From NCBI RefSeq assembly GCF_000143415.4, contig NW_003314268.1:804011-868010 (forward strand): a stretch of DNA of 64,000 nt. Direction: 5' to 3'. The notes beneath the pieces are model-generated. The model was not told the DNA's origin. It was given only the letters and a program-made list of their open reading frames with translations, and did no database searches. Position numbers and translations under genes: made by a program. Positions 1 through 10,816 of this stretch are shown in pieces. This stretch comes from Selaginella moellendorffii. Lineage: Eukaryota; Streptophyta; Lycopodiopsida; Selaginellales; Selaginellaceae. The first letter of the stretch is position 1. Each line of letters starts with the position of its first letter.

Positions 1-1612
1 CAACTCACACTAATCTAACACCAAACTACTCAAGGAGCAATAGTAAAGTTCCCTAGAAAAGAATTGAGCATTGCAACCCAAGTCTGCCAATAGCAAACTT
101 AGACAAAATGGTATAACGCTTCACCGCTATCCATCCCACAACTCACTATTTGTAAGACCATCATTTCCAATATGCACCAAGATAGGGATTCTTGATTGCA
201 TACCATGAACACAAGCAATGAGTCACACCTTATTGCAAATCATCTCTCCAAAAGAGAAGATGATTTATGTGCTTGATCCTTCGTCCCTGTGGACTCTCTT
301 TTCAGTTTCATCTTTGACTACACCTCAAGCTTGCTTTCGCACTTTCTTCAGTCCAATCCAAGAAAAATTTATGAGAGAGCACAGCAATAACTACTTGAAT
401 CAATAGACTAATCCCTACAGTCTTGATTGATCCACTTGTAGTCTTGCCTAGAAAGGATCTATTAGTGCCATGCTAAATACCTACAGACCAACCTATTTGC
501 CACTCATAACAAACCTAGAGAAGGTTTGCTTAAACTCATGGTACATGGAACCACCGATAAGCTAACATTAATCTTGATAACTCAAAGTGTAAACCTTGAG
601 TTGCAAATGTGCCTCACTCACGAGCCCAAGCTCAAACTCATGCAACCGGAACAACTCAAATCCATCTTATGAGCCCAAGAGCCAGCTCATATAATAAGGT
701 ACAACAAGGTACAACAAGGTAACCAAGTTTATACCAAGAACAATTGCAAAGCCTTTGCACCCAAACGTGTACCCACTCTGGATAGTACTCACTGAGACTC
801 ATCCTCTAATACCAAATGTAATGCACGTAGTTTTAACACTTTATCCTATGGTGATTTACCATAGGATAACACCACGAAGTGAAACCTAAACCCTCTTTGT
901 GCCACGTGACAGATGCCACATGTCACATGCCATAGAGGTTCAGGGCCTTGGGCCACTGAACGAATGAACAATGCCAAACTCCTAAGTGTGGAGCCAAAGA
1001 GTGATAGAACCGGACCACGGTGCAACTTCTGAGCATACAGCCTAAAGAGCGAAGGGACAGAAGCCAATGTGACTTGGAATAGTGCTAAAGCAACCAACAT
1101 CCCTATTCCAGGACCAACATGCAAAATGGAGCCAAATGATGTTTGGCGTTATTTTAGCATACTGGTGGCCTAATGCGAGGATATGGGTACTCTACCAACT
1201 AACATGGTATGGAACTTGGGCTTAGACATAAGCCGGACATAAAACAAAGATAGGCACGCAAGCAGGAATTAGACTATGCCTCAAGTTGGTTGGCTATGCC
1301 CAACCTACCCACTATCCCTACTATACATTTGGAACCCCCCATAACCTCTCCCCCCTTGAGGAACACACTCTTTGTGCTTTCACCCTAAGCCTCCTTTAAT
1401 CTCAGGAGTTAGTTTCTGGGACAAACTCGAAATTTACTAAATATAGAATGGTGTTAGATTGTGAATTTGGACATGGGATGAACACCATTGTGTTCAAGAC
1501 AATCTCTACATTCCGTAGATATAAAATAAGACTAATACAAAGAGCATGATAGCAAAAGTAGCACACACAGTAAGCTATCATCTAGCAAATATTGAGGGAC
1601 CAAGCTCAATAT
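1..1612 (-). mobile_element. LARD copy C: truncated non-autonomous LTR retroelement (internal end plus partial LTR)
   Basis: Bases 1-816 match the PBS-proximal internal part of LARD copy A (about 14900-15791). Bases 817-1612 match its LTR in reverse orientation, starting TGTAATGCACG. The primer-binding site is visible as CTCTAATACCA at 804-814, the complement of an initiator tRNA-Met PBS with one change. The LTR has lost an internal stretch around 1530 and stops at about 1612, where the EKQ segment begins. The rest of the element lies left of the window. No coding capacity is visible. Confidence 0.85.
842..868. repeat. Conserved LTR hairpin, copy C
   Basis: An inverted repeat TATCCTATGGT - GATTT - ACCATAGGATA (11 bp arms, 5 nt loop). 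The same hairpin sits near the TGTAGCGC end of every LARD LTR in the window. Confidence 0.85.
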
Positions 1613-2104
1613 AAGCTTGCATTTTCCTGCATAACGTAAAGCATAAGCTTTAAGGAGAATGATAGAGAGCACTTACCTTGTGAATTCAATGCTCTTGAAG
1701 TTTTGTCATGCCAGGAAGTTTGCATGTTAAGCATCTAAACATTCACCAACAAAGAAAGCACATAAAGACTGTACTTACTATAGCTACCATCTCGTTTCTT
1801 TGTTTTCTTCTGGAAAGTTTACTGAGGTCAGATGGTATCTGGTAGCTGGTTTGATCAGCACTCTCAAGCTGGAAGCATTAGAAACCAGCTCCAGGGACTT
1901 GTTCCAGACTCAAGTCTAGATATTGAGAGATGAGAGTGTGTAAACATCTTCTGGGATGCAGCCTGTGAGCTGGTTCCAGCGTGTCTGAGTTTCAAGAGCC
2001 AGGGCGCTGCCTAAGTCACTGCCGAGAAATGTAAACGAACGCATTAAAGTGAAATAGATTTAGTAAGGGTTAGGGCATTAAAGGCATTTTGCAAAGGGCA
2101 AGCT

Positions 2105-3416
2105 ATGGCGCGAACAGAGCAGGAGCGCAGTGGATGCGTCACAGGTTTGTGGTCTCTCTTTCGACCAAAAAAGGCGCACAAGGGCGACAACAAGGTCCAC
2201 CCGGAAGCCATGGACGCGGCGGCCTCGAAGCTGAAGGTCCAAGATCGTGTCTGTGAGGCCGTCTCGGGAGAAGCCATGGACGCCGCCGCCTTGAAGTTGA
2301 AGGAACTCAGGCACGAGGTGAAAATCGTCTTAGAAGCGATACGACAGGAGCGAGGGCACAAGGAGCCGATCAAGCCGATCAAGCCGGAACAAGAGAAGGA
2401 GGACGAAGAGGAGAATCAAGAGAAGAAAGCGGAGCAGCTGAAGGAAGAGAAGAAAGCCGAGCAGGTGAACGAGGAGGAGAAAGAAGCCGATCAGATGAAG
2501 CCGATGAAGCTGGAAGAAGAGGAGGAAAAGGAAGCCGAGAAGCAGCTGAAGGAGGAGGAGCAAGAGAAGAAAGCTGAGCAGCTGAGCGAGGAGGAGCAGG
2601 AGAAAGAAGCCCATGAGACGAAGGAACTCAGGCGCGAGGTGAAACAGGAGCAAGGTCACAAGGAGCAGCCGCAGCTGGAACGAGAGGAGAAGAATCAGCC
2701 GAATCAGCCGATCAAGCCGATCAAGCCGATCAAGCAAGAGCAGGAACAGGAGGAGGAGCAGCGGATGAAGCCGATGAAGCAGCAGCTGGAACAAGAGGAG
2801 GAGCAGATGATCAAGCCGATCAAGCAGCAGCTGGAACAAGAGGAGGAGCAGATGATCAAGCCGATCAAGCAGCCTCTGGAACGGGAAGACGATCAAGAGA
2901 AGATGAAGCAGCAGGAGAATGACAAGCCCAAGCAGGAGGAGCAGCGACCCAAGCCAATTCTACTGCCAGCCGGGGGTCGTCGTCCAGGTATGGTTCCTTT
3001 TGCTTCTCGCATTCTTCTTCTACTGTGACTCACGATGGCCTTCTGGACTTGCAGGTTCCAGGCCGAAGATGGTTCGCTTCTCTTCCTCAGCGGAGGACAT
3101 TCTTCCCGACGCCACCCGACGGCGGAGTGAAACCCATCTTAGCGATGGCCGAGGGGGCTATGTTGAGTTCGCGTATCTCGAAGCTTTCCACAAGGCAAAC
3201 CGGTGGCTAAACCAGAGGGGAAAAACCGAGAAGAAGATCCGCAGCTTGGAAGAGGAAAAGCGCGAGGAAACAGAAGAGGAGAAGCACGAGGAAAAGTCTT
3301 GGAGTGTTAGCGCGCTCCTCAAGCGGAGCTCGCTGAGACGGTGCCCGAGATCGGAGCAGTCAGCCAGCCGAGTGGAGAAGAGTCCATCAAACGTTGGCGT
3401 GAGAACAGCGAGATGA
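2105..3416 (+). pseudogene. EKQ coiled-coil family protein, copy 1 (internally deleted)
   Basis: The function is not recognised. Exon 1 (2105-2987) encodes a basic N-terminus (LFRPKKAHKG), then two related A-S/L-KLK blocks around EAMDAAA, then about 200 residues rich in Glu, Lys and Gln with IKPIKPIK-type tandem repeats; strong coiled-coil character. A 67 bp GT-AG intron (2988-3054) precedes exon 2 (3055-3416), which begins GSRPKMVRFSSSAED. The spliced frame gives 414 residues. At about 3317 the reading diverges from copies 2 and 3: copy 1 jumps to sequence equivalent to 50188 in copy 2, deleting about 2.47 kb (47718-50187) that includes the CxxC exon. The last ~35 residues are therefore out of the family frame. 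Start chosen because the ATG and N-terminus are identical in all three copies. Confidence 0.7.
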
Positions 3417-4520
3417 AGGAGAAGATGAGATGCCAAGACGGATCAAAGACAAAGCTCTCTAGTTGACGGAAACGGGACGAGAGCTTCAATGCTGTCCAGG
3501 ATCACTCTTACAGGTGCTTGGATGATAGAAGATGATGATGGCAAGATGATCTCAAACTCGAAGAAATTGCTTGTGGCAGCGGAGCCAGAGGTTCGGCTTC
3601 ACAAAGACTGAAAAACGGCTGATGTTCGCCCCTGACATGCAGAGACTACAAGAGCTGGAGCGAACTCTAAGACGAAGCAACAGTCATAAAGACAGAAGAT
3701 CGGACGAGTTTCATGGAACGTGGAAGCTGGTGCAAAGCGATTCAGAGGTTCAATGGCCACCTTTACAATCGAGAAATGTGGACTGAGGGTACGTAGAGTC
3801 ATTTGCTTTTTCCTCTTCCATTCATTTCATCCGTGTTGTTAAACAGAAGAAGCAAGCTGCAGCGACACACAAATTGTGATGGTAGCTCCTTTAGTATCAG
3901 CAACAAATCCTATGGTATTTTTTTTGTTTTTTAATTTTCTCCTCTGGTGGAATATCTTCTGAGCTCCAACTTGGTCCAGATCGTTGGAGGCCGTCTCTTC
4001 GAGACTAAATAAATAAAACATCTCAGAGACTACGCTAAGGAGCTGCTTATTCTGGCCAACTTGTGAGTAAATAACCTTGAGAGATTATGTTTCTTTTCTA
4101 TTTGGAAAATAGTCTGACTGCCAACTTGGTCCAGATCATAGGAGGCCGCCAGAAGAATATGTAAATGAGGGTGGAGCAGGACTTGAAGCAGCGAAAGATA
4201 AAACCAGCGTCAGAGATCATAAGAATCGAGCAAGTGGGAATGGAAAACTGTAAGATGATTTTAAAACTTGGAGAGAAAGGGAGCAGGCCGAAACAGCTAA
4301 GATTGAGCAGCTTAAAGACGAAAAATTTCTTAAACCAAGCAGGGGCAGCAGCTTCAAAAAGAAAAGTGGAAGCAGCTAAAGAGCAGTGAGCAGCGGAATA
4401 GTTCAGACTCGTGATAGTTTTTTTCATATCATTTTCTTTGATTTAGCTGTAAAAAGGATGATTTAATGTTCAAATTTATAATGTTTGAATCTCTGAAAGG
4501 TCCGAGATCCGACTTTGATC
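3417..4520 (+). other. 3' remnant of EKQ copy 1
   Basis: No intact gene. The stretch matches 50300-51400 downstream of copy 2. Short open stretches (for example 3571-3786 and 4165-4389) encode charged, helix-forming sequence such as LQELERTLRRSNS and are probably decayed 3' exons or transcribed trailer. Several indels separate the two copies, including a ~32 bp AT-rich insertion near 3913 present only here. Confidence 0.5.
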
Positions 4521-4532
4521 CTAGCAACAAGA

Positions 4533-5177
4533 TGGGCAAGCCTTTTCCCTTTTCATCCGCTTATGACCTTCTAGACCAAGTCAAATGGCTTTATACCATA
4601 TGGAACAACTGGAGGTGCGTACATATTAGCTCCTGAGTTCTTGCTCTAACGTAAAGTTGAACACCTTCGCTATCACCATCGTTACCCCACAGTCCAGCAG
4701 GAGATTTAAGGCAAAGCGTCCTTTATCAACGTGCACGTCTTCAAAGGCTTTGGAATTCTTCTAGTCTCATGTGATTTTGCTTTTTCCCAGAACCACTGGA
4801 GGTTCTTGTTAATAGTATGACTCTCATCATTGTTTTTTCTCGTTTCGTTCTTTTTATTTCACAGGTGGAGTTGCTAAACTACCAGTGGATTGAAGATCGT
4901 TCATTTGGTCGGGTCGGTTCAAATTTACATGCCATGTGATGGTAATGCCTCTGGAGCAAACTATGTAAGATCTTATTTTCCTGAGCTGGATTTGTTTTTC
5001 CATTTTCTAATCAAGTTACGGGGACAAACTGATCAGGAATCCTTGCAAACGTACAAGAAGATCCACGATGTTAGAGACAAGTCTACAGATTGCAAATACT
5101 CGGCCTATATGGTAAAGTTCACGAGTTTTTCGGGGGATGCCTTGCCAAGCGGCCGCGCCGCCAAGCCCTAGCGTGCT
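4533..5177. other. Block of about 645 bp inverted relative to the paralogous segment
   Basis: Flanks on both sides are collinear with copy 2, but this block matches the reverse complement of about 51408-52085. It holds a possible exon pair: a reading SSAYDLLDQVKWLY ending at a GT near 4616, and a second part after 'ttatttcacag' at 4865. An open frame of 93 codons follows at 4890-5171. I do not recognise the protein; it may be a captured gene fragment. Confidence 0.65.
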
Positions 5178-5754
5178 CAGTCAAAGTTGTTACCATTGTA
5201 TGGGAAAAAAACTAAATTTCTGCACGTCGCCACCAATCAAACTTGTAAGATTGCTGTTCGTGAGCATCAAAGAAAGCTTCAAATTGTGAACGAGAGTCTA
5301 ACGGCCATCGCACTTGTAACAATTGGCAAGAGACTTCCCTTCACCTCTGCAATTTCTTGCAGTTTGATAGATAGATCAGCATTGCAACATTTTACCAGCC
5401 TCCACACACAAGCACTCTTTTAGATACTCTTGTATAGGAAATTGATAAGTAGAAACACTTGTCTTCGTTTGGTTATTATAAATAAAAGTTCCTACTAAAT
5501 ACTGATTAAATTGAGAATTGTAATCCAAGTAGAAATTTGATTATTAATTGATTCGTTTTACTCTTTACATTTGGCCTTTGACATTTTCCTTTATTTAGTT
5601 ATTATGTTGCAAGTTTATATTTTTATGGGTTCTTAAAATCTATGAAATCAAGAATGCTAATATTTAAAGCAAATTTTTATGGGTAATAAAGTTTTATTAG
5701 GTTCACTATTTTATGTTTCTTGAGAAAATATTATAATTTAATATATATTTAGTT

Positions 5755-5774
5755 ACACACACACACACACACAC
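5755..5774. repeat. (AC)10 microsatellite
   Basis: Ten AC units. The paralogous site at 52652-52668 has about eight, so it is length-polymorphic between the two segment copies. Confidence 0.95.
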
Positions 5775-6539
5775 AATATAAAGGTATTCTTAAAGTATAA
5801 CACCAGACTGGTATACAACTACTAAATTTTTTACAATTGTATTACCTGATAATAATATATATTTTATCTAAAAAATATTAAAATAATGATATTTTAAAAT
5901 TCTCAATATACCAATTAATGTTAAAAACTTTATAGAAATTGTTACAATAAAAGTAATAAAAAGTTTATATTTTAAATAAATAAAAATGGATTTAAAATTA
6001 GATTAAAGATATAGTTTTTTAATTCTTTAATAAATAATAGTATTTAAATAGGATATTTATGTGAAGCAAAAACTCCAACAACACCAACATGAGTGAGTAC
6101 AAAGAAGCACTGCTACCTAAAGATTAAAACTTATTATTTTCCATCACAACACTCACTTATTCTTTACTTTTCCTAAGGCTTTCTTTTGTATTTTCTCTCC
6201 CTCTCCCATCAATATTATTATTGTCCTTTGATCCTTTATGGCAATAAATAAAATATTAAACACATACCATCTACAAGATCTCTTCTAGTTATGAGGTCTA
6301 TAGGCAAAACTTTAAAGCTATAGCTGAAGTATGAAGAACAAAGAAGCAATTAAAAACACAAGGGCTTTGATTTTCTTACTGTCCCAAACATTTCAATCAG
6401 CAATGTTAATCTAACTTTTCTTTGATCCCTTGGGCTGTAATCTTTGGTCCTAACACCTAGGTGAATTTGGTGAATTGGCTAGTAGAAAGTCATAAACTTA
6501 AAAATCACATACTTCTATTATACACTCTTGACAACCATT

Positions 6540-6790
6540 TGTCTAAAATGCATATCTATGGAATCTAGAGAGTGTCATGAATCCCATGGTGTTGTTCCTA
6601 CATCCCAATTCACAATTTAGTTCTATTCCATATCTAGTAAATTTTCAAATCCCATAAACTAGTTCTTAAGATTGGGGTGAAAGCCTAAAAGCATGCATTT
6701 TTCTAGGGTGAGGGATGAGGGGTTGTGGGGGGTTCTAAATGTATAGTAAAGATAGTATTTGGAAGCATTATTGACCATCTAAAATATTAA
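6540..6790 (+). mobile_element. Fossil LARD-type LTR fragment
   Basis: The order of motifs is that of a LARD LTR on the plus strand but strongly diverged: 'gcatatctatggaatctagaga', 'attccatatctagtaaattt', 'ggggtgaaagcctaaaagcatgc', a G-rich run, then 'ttctaaatgtatagtaaagata'. It is the deleted counterpart of the longer fossil at 53836-54600. Confidence 0.65.
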
Positions 6791-8440
6791 TTTAGCTCCT
6801 GCTAGGTTGTATTTCTCATGATTTTGTGCTCATGTTGATGCTTAATCACAAAACCTTCTAAATCCCAAGACTTGGGTGCATTTCTTGTTTCGAGTGTTGC
6901 AACACAAACTTATTGTTGCTTATCTTTATGTCACATGTTATAGCCAGAGAGACCACTCTTACTCCCACTTCTACCCTTGCTCCTATTTTTACTTCCATTT
7001 TTAATCCTACTCCCGGTCTTACTACTATTCTCTTACTCTCACTCCTATGGGTGTTTTGAGAGATAGGGAGAGGAAATTTTGATTCTCAAAATATTCCAAA
7101 TAGTAAAACTCCACAAAGGCTATATCAAAGGTCCTCCCTATTTCCTCTGGCAATTAAATTTGGAATTACGGTTTTGTGAATTTGTATGTGAGGGATGGAT
7201 CTGTGGTTAGGGCTGAAAGATGACCTAAAACTTGGTGAACTCAACATGAATAAGCTAGTTTAGTTTTCTTGAAAGAATGGAGAGTTTGTTTTAGGAAATT
7301 GAGAGAAATCTTGAGTTCTAGGGGTTAGATTCATATTCTTAGAGACCCTAGGACCATTAGGGGTTTCAACTTCAATGAATTTAGAGTGTAAGTTTAAAGA
7401 TTTTTCTCGTTCTTACATTAATTTTCTACATTACCTCTTTCCACTTGGTTTTCTAGTGATTTCTCATGATTAGTATATTGATTCTGGTTTTTCTTTCTTT
7501 GGGTTGATGCGACTTGGCATCCTCTTTCCAACAAGCTAAAGAGCACCTGGTTTTGTGGAGGATTCAATTGCTAATTTAATGAAATTTTGTCCATCACGCT
7601 CCTCTGTTTTTCATGGTAAATTTTTCAACACTCTAAGCTTGTGATTTTGGGACTGATTCAAGAATTGTTTTTTCTGGACATGTAAATATAAAGACAAACT
7701 TTTTGGAGAGTCCTTTCTTGGTAACCAATTCGCTTTAAGCTATGACATGGAGTAGTTTTTCTCTCACGGCGCTTCATAGCTCAAATTTGCAAGTTTCTAG
7801 CTTAATCTTGAGGGAATTTGAGGTGTCATTCTCATGGAAATCATTACGGCCATGTTATTACCTTTTACCAATGTTAAAAATGAGTGTTTCTTGTACTAGG
7901 GAGTGCATTTTCTTTTGTTTTCCTTCTTATTGTCTAGAATTTAATGTTTGAATCAATTTTTTTTTGAGATTTTAGGCATTTTAACTCATGGTTTTGGTTT
8001 CATTCTTTTGGTTTGAGTATAAACTTTTAAACAAGTCCATCCACACCCATTTTTGTGTGCAAAGTCAAGAGATTTCCATGCAAATATTTTCCTCTTAGGC
8101 ATTTTGAGTATTGGAGTTTAATTTTTTCTTTTTCCCCCTTTTCTTTGCAATATTTTTTTCTTTTGTCGTGAGAAATTGGCATTTGCAAGAGTGAGAGTGA
8201 TTTTATTTGGGAAAATCTACATGAGGATACTCTTTTATTTGGAGTTATCCCATTTAGATACTTTGCTCTCACACAAGTCAAAGTTCTTTGTGTGTTGTAT
8301 TTTCCACAACCTGGCATCTACTGCATAGTGGACATTTTATGCTAGTTCACACTCGTTCCAGTTAGAGATGGCAACTAGCAAACTTCCATACAGTGCCTAG
8401 GGTATGGGGACATTTTTCACACCTTCTATGAGAGCTCGAT

Positions 8441-8770
8441 TATCAAATTACTCTTTTTGATGAGAAGGATTCATCATTCATTACAGATATCGAGTCAGGG
8501 AGTCCACCATCCATGGCTCTTCCTACATAAATCCACATTCTACAGCGAGGCACCGACTTGACATACTTATCTGGCAATGGCGACATCTTTGCCAATACAC
8601 ATGTCACTCATTTCGAGCAATATTGCATGTCAAATGGCATCATCGAGGACGATCACAAGCTTTGTGACTTCTTGCGATCGCTCACTAGCCGAGCAGAAAC
8701 GTGGGTAGAGACACTCTTGGAGGTAGATATGGCTGACAACTCCACATTCAAAGCATCTTTCTAAGGTCAC
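8441..8770 (+). pseudogene. Ty3/gypsy gag fragment
   Basis: The open stretch at 8558-8764 reads TYLSGNGDIFANTHVTHFEQ..LCDFLRSLTSRAETWVETLL..FKASF. This has the spacing of the gypsy capsid domain: an F-x-x-H-F core, then a W before L, then the F at the end. It lacks an upstream start and ends at a stop at 8762-8764. No protease or RT follows. I rate it a decayed piece of an otherwise missing element. Confidence 0.5.
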
Positions 8771-8794
8771 TTTGATCAGCAGTGACCAACAAAT

Positions 8795-9090
8795 CGCTTA
8801 GGTCTTGGACTAAGTCTTGGACTCAGTCTTGGACTCGGTTTAGGTCTTGGCCTCTATCTTGGTCCCAGTCCCGGTCCCTGTCTCAAGCTCCATTTTGGGC
8901 TCCATCTCAAACTCCTTCTTAGACTCCACCTAGACTTGATCTTGGGTCCATCTCAAACTCTATCTCAGGCTCCATCTTGGGTCCATCTCGGACTCTTTCT
9001 CGGACTCCATCTTGCATCCATCTCAAACTTCAATTCAGACTCTATCTTGGACTCCTCGAATTCCATCTCAGGTCCATCTCAGACTCAATT
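8795..9090. repeat. Degenerate tandem repeat, unit about 12-18 bp
   Basis: Repeated variants of 'tcttggactcagtcttggac' and 'ccatctcaaactc' follow the gag scrap directly. In plus-strand frames it reads as Ser/Thr/Leu-rich low complexity. No function assigned. Confidence 0.75.
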
Positions 9091-9694
9091 ATGACACTTT
9101 CACGTGTCATATGTTGATCCTTTTGTTTCCCTTTTCTAGAGGCTTGCTTATTGATTGCTTTATGCTTTCAATGGGAGTTCCATTCTTGCTCTCAACTTTT
9201 TGAGTTAAAGCTTTTAATCCAAATGTGTTACGCTTGTCTAGCTTCCACTTCAACCACTACCACATGGCACCCTTTTAGCTCCACTCTAAATAGCTATTGT
9301 TTGAGGATGCAAGAAGAGCAAAGATAGAAAGGTTTTAATTTCCCTTAAATTACTTAAATGGTCTAAAGTTTAGGGTTTAAGGATTTGTGTCTCATAGAAG
9401 TGTAGGTGTTACTACCTACTTGGATATTTGGTATGGCTCATCGAAACCTCGCTCTAGCCACATGGCTAGGGCACCTAGAGGCAAAAGGTGGGGAGAGTAC
9501 CCACAAGGTTCGCATTGGGCTATAGTGTTTCGAAATATTATACTAAAGTCCTAGGCTGTGGAAAGGAAAAGGAATAGTCCTCTTGTGTAGTGACCAAGCA
9601 TATAATCACGTGGCAAGGAAGTTTTAGAGGTGGATAGGACTTAGTGGTCAGGTCTTCAGGCCTTTGGGCTAACCCAGTGGTAGTGTTGGCAAGC
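9091..9694. other. No gene recognised
   Basis: Unique-looking sequence between the tandem repeat and the LARD A target site. It contains no long open frame and no motif I recognise. Confidence 0.5.
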
Positions 9695-9699
9695 ACAAC

Positions 9700-10816
9700 T
9701 GTAGCACACGTGGTTTAGACCCTTTATCCTATGGTGATTTACCATAAGATAACACCACGAAGCGGATGTAAACCCTCTTTGTGCCACGTGACAGATGCCA
9801 CGTGTCCATGCCACGTGTCCATAGGAACCCGAGGTTCAACGCCTTGGGCCACTGAATGAAGGAACGGTGCCAAACTGCCAAGGAGTGATGGAACCGAACC
9901 ACGGAGCAACTCCTGAGCATAAAGCCCAAGGAGCGAAGGGACAGGAGCCCAGAGCGACTTGGAACAGTCCTAGAGTAACCAATATTCCAATGCCAGGACC
10001 AGCACATAAAACGGAGCCAAATGGAGTCTGGCGCTATTTCGGCATACCGGTGGCCTAATGCGAGAACATGGGTACTCCACCAATTAGCATGGAATGGAAC
10101 TTAGGGTTAGACCCAAGCCGGATGCAGAACAAGGACAGGTACGCAAGCTGGAGCTAAATTATGCCTCAGGTTAGTCGGCCATGCCCGACCTACCCACTAT
10201 CCCTACTATACATTTGGAACCCCCCACAGCCCCCCCCTCCTTGAGGAAGGCACGCTTTGGGCTTTCACCCCAAGCCTCCCTTAGTATTAGGAGTTAGTCT
10301 CTGGGACAAGCTCAAAACTTACTAAATATGGAATGTCCCTAGATTGTGAATTTGGACATGGGACGAACACCATTGTGTTCAAATTGATCTCTACATTCCG
10401 TAGATATGCCAAATGAGAAAATCTGGACACTTTCCATAAATAACATTTGGGACCGAAATGAGACTAACACAAAGGGCATGATAGCGAGGGTGTTTGGCAG
10501 ACACGGTAAGCTATCATCTAGCAATATTGAGGGACCAATCTCAATATCGCGGGGGTTCCCAAAACTAGCAAGTGCAAATCAACGAATGAGTTTCTCTAAC
10601 CAGGTCAAGTATGCTTGACAAATAGCACGTAGGAATTCTGTCCTTATGCCCATCTGGTCAAGTGCACACACGAAGACCAGTTTCTCAACTAGCTTAGGCG
10701 AAGACTGATAACGGGCCCAGCAATACCGACCTCCTACCATTGTGGCAGTAAGGTAAGAGTGTCCGTAAGGACTAGTCGACAAGTAACTTTCGATACTCGA
10801 AGTCACATTCGCGACA
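9700..10816 (-). repeat. LARD A left (3') LTR
   Basis: Begins TGTAGCACACG and ends GCGACA, so it reads TGTCGC...CTACA on the minus strand with canonical TG..CA ends. The 27 nt hairpin is at 9725-9751. A run 'ctctccccccctaggg' at 10817-10832, just outside, is the polypurine tract on the minus strand. Confidence 0.92.

Larger units (their letters stand above)
1616..8440 (+). repeat. Segmental duplication, copy 1 (partner 45988-56625)
   Basis: From 'cttgcattttcctgcat' at about 1616 the sequence is near-identical to that from about 45988, through the EKQ gene and the AT-rich tail to about 8440 (partner end about 56625). Relative to the partner, copy 1 lacks about 2.5 kb of the EKQ gene body, about 0.77 kb matching 53440-54205 and about 0.52 kb matching 54497-55018. 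One block of about 0.65 kb is inverted. The left boundary abuts LARD copy C. Confidence 0.9.
5178..8440. other. AT-rich tail of the duplicated segment, no gene seen
   Basis: About 3.2 kb of AT-rich sequence without a convincing gene, collinear with 52090-56625 apart from the two deletions noted for the segment. It contains an AC microsatellite, a fossil LTR (6540-6790) and C/T-rich stretches near 6950-7040. The 7742-7951 and 8027-8317 open frames are low-complexity and not conserved as protein. Confidence 0.6.

Noticed and set aside
846-1124. Open frames of 60-110 codons with WHGHVACDTWH-type peptides, also at 9729-10007, 33738-33956, 36948-37266 and 43097-43404
   Set aside because: All lie in LARD LTRs, in differing frames and strands, and vary with indels in the LTR; not conserved as protein.
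2330-2896. 188-codon Leu-rich open frame on the minus strand
   Set aside because: It is the antisense shadow of the Glu/Lys/Gln-rich EKQ exon (same at 46720-47295 and 58568-59107).
4890-5171. Expressed 93-residue protein
   Set aside because: Kept in both segment copies but lies in a flipped block with no clear promoter, and its in-frame start follows an apparent splice acceptor; listed only as a possible gene fragment.
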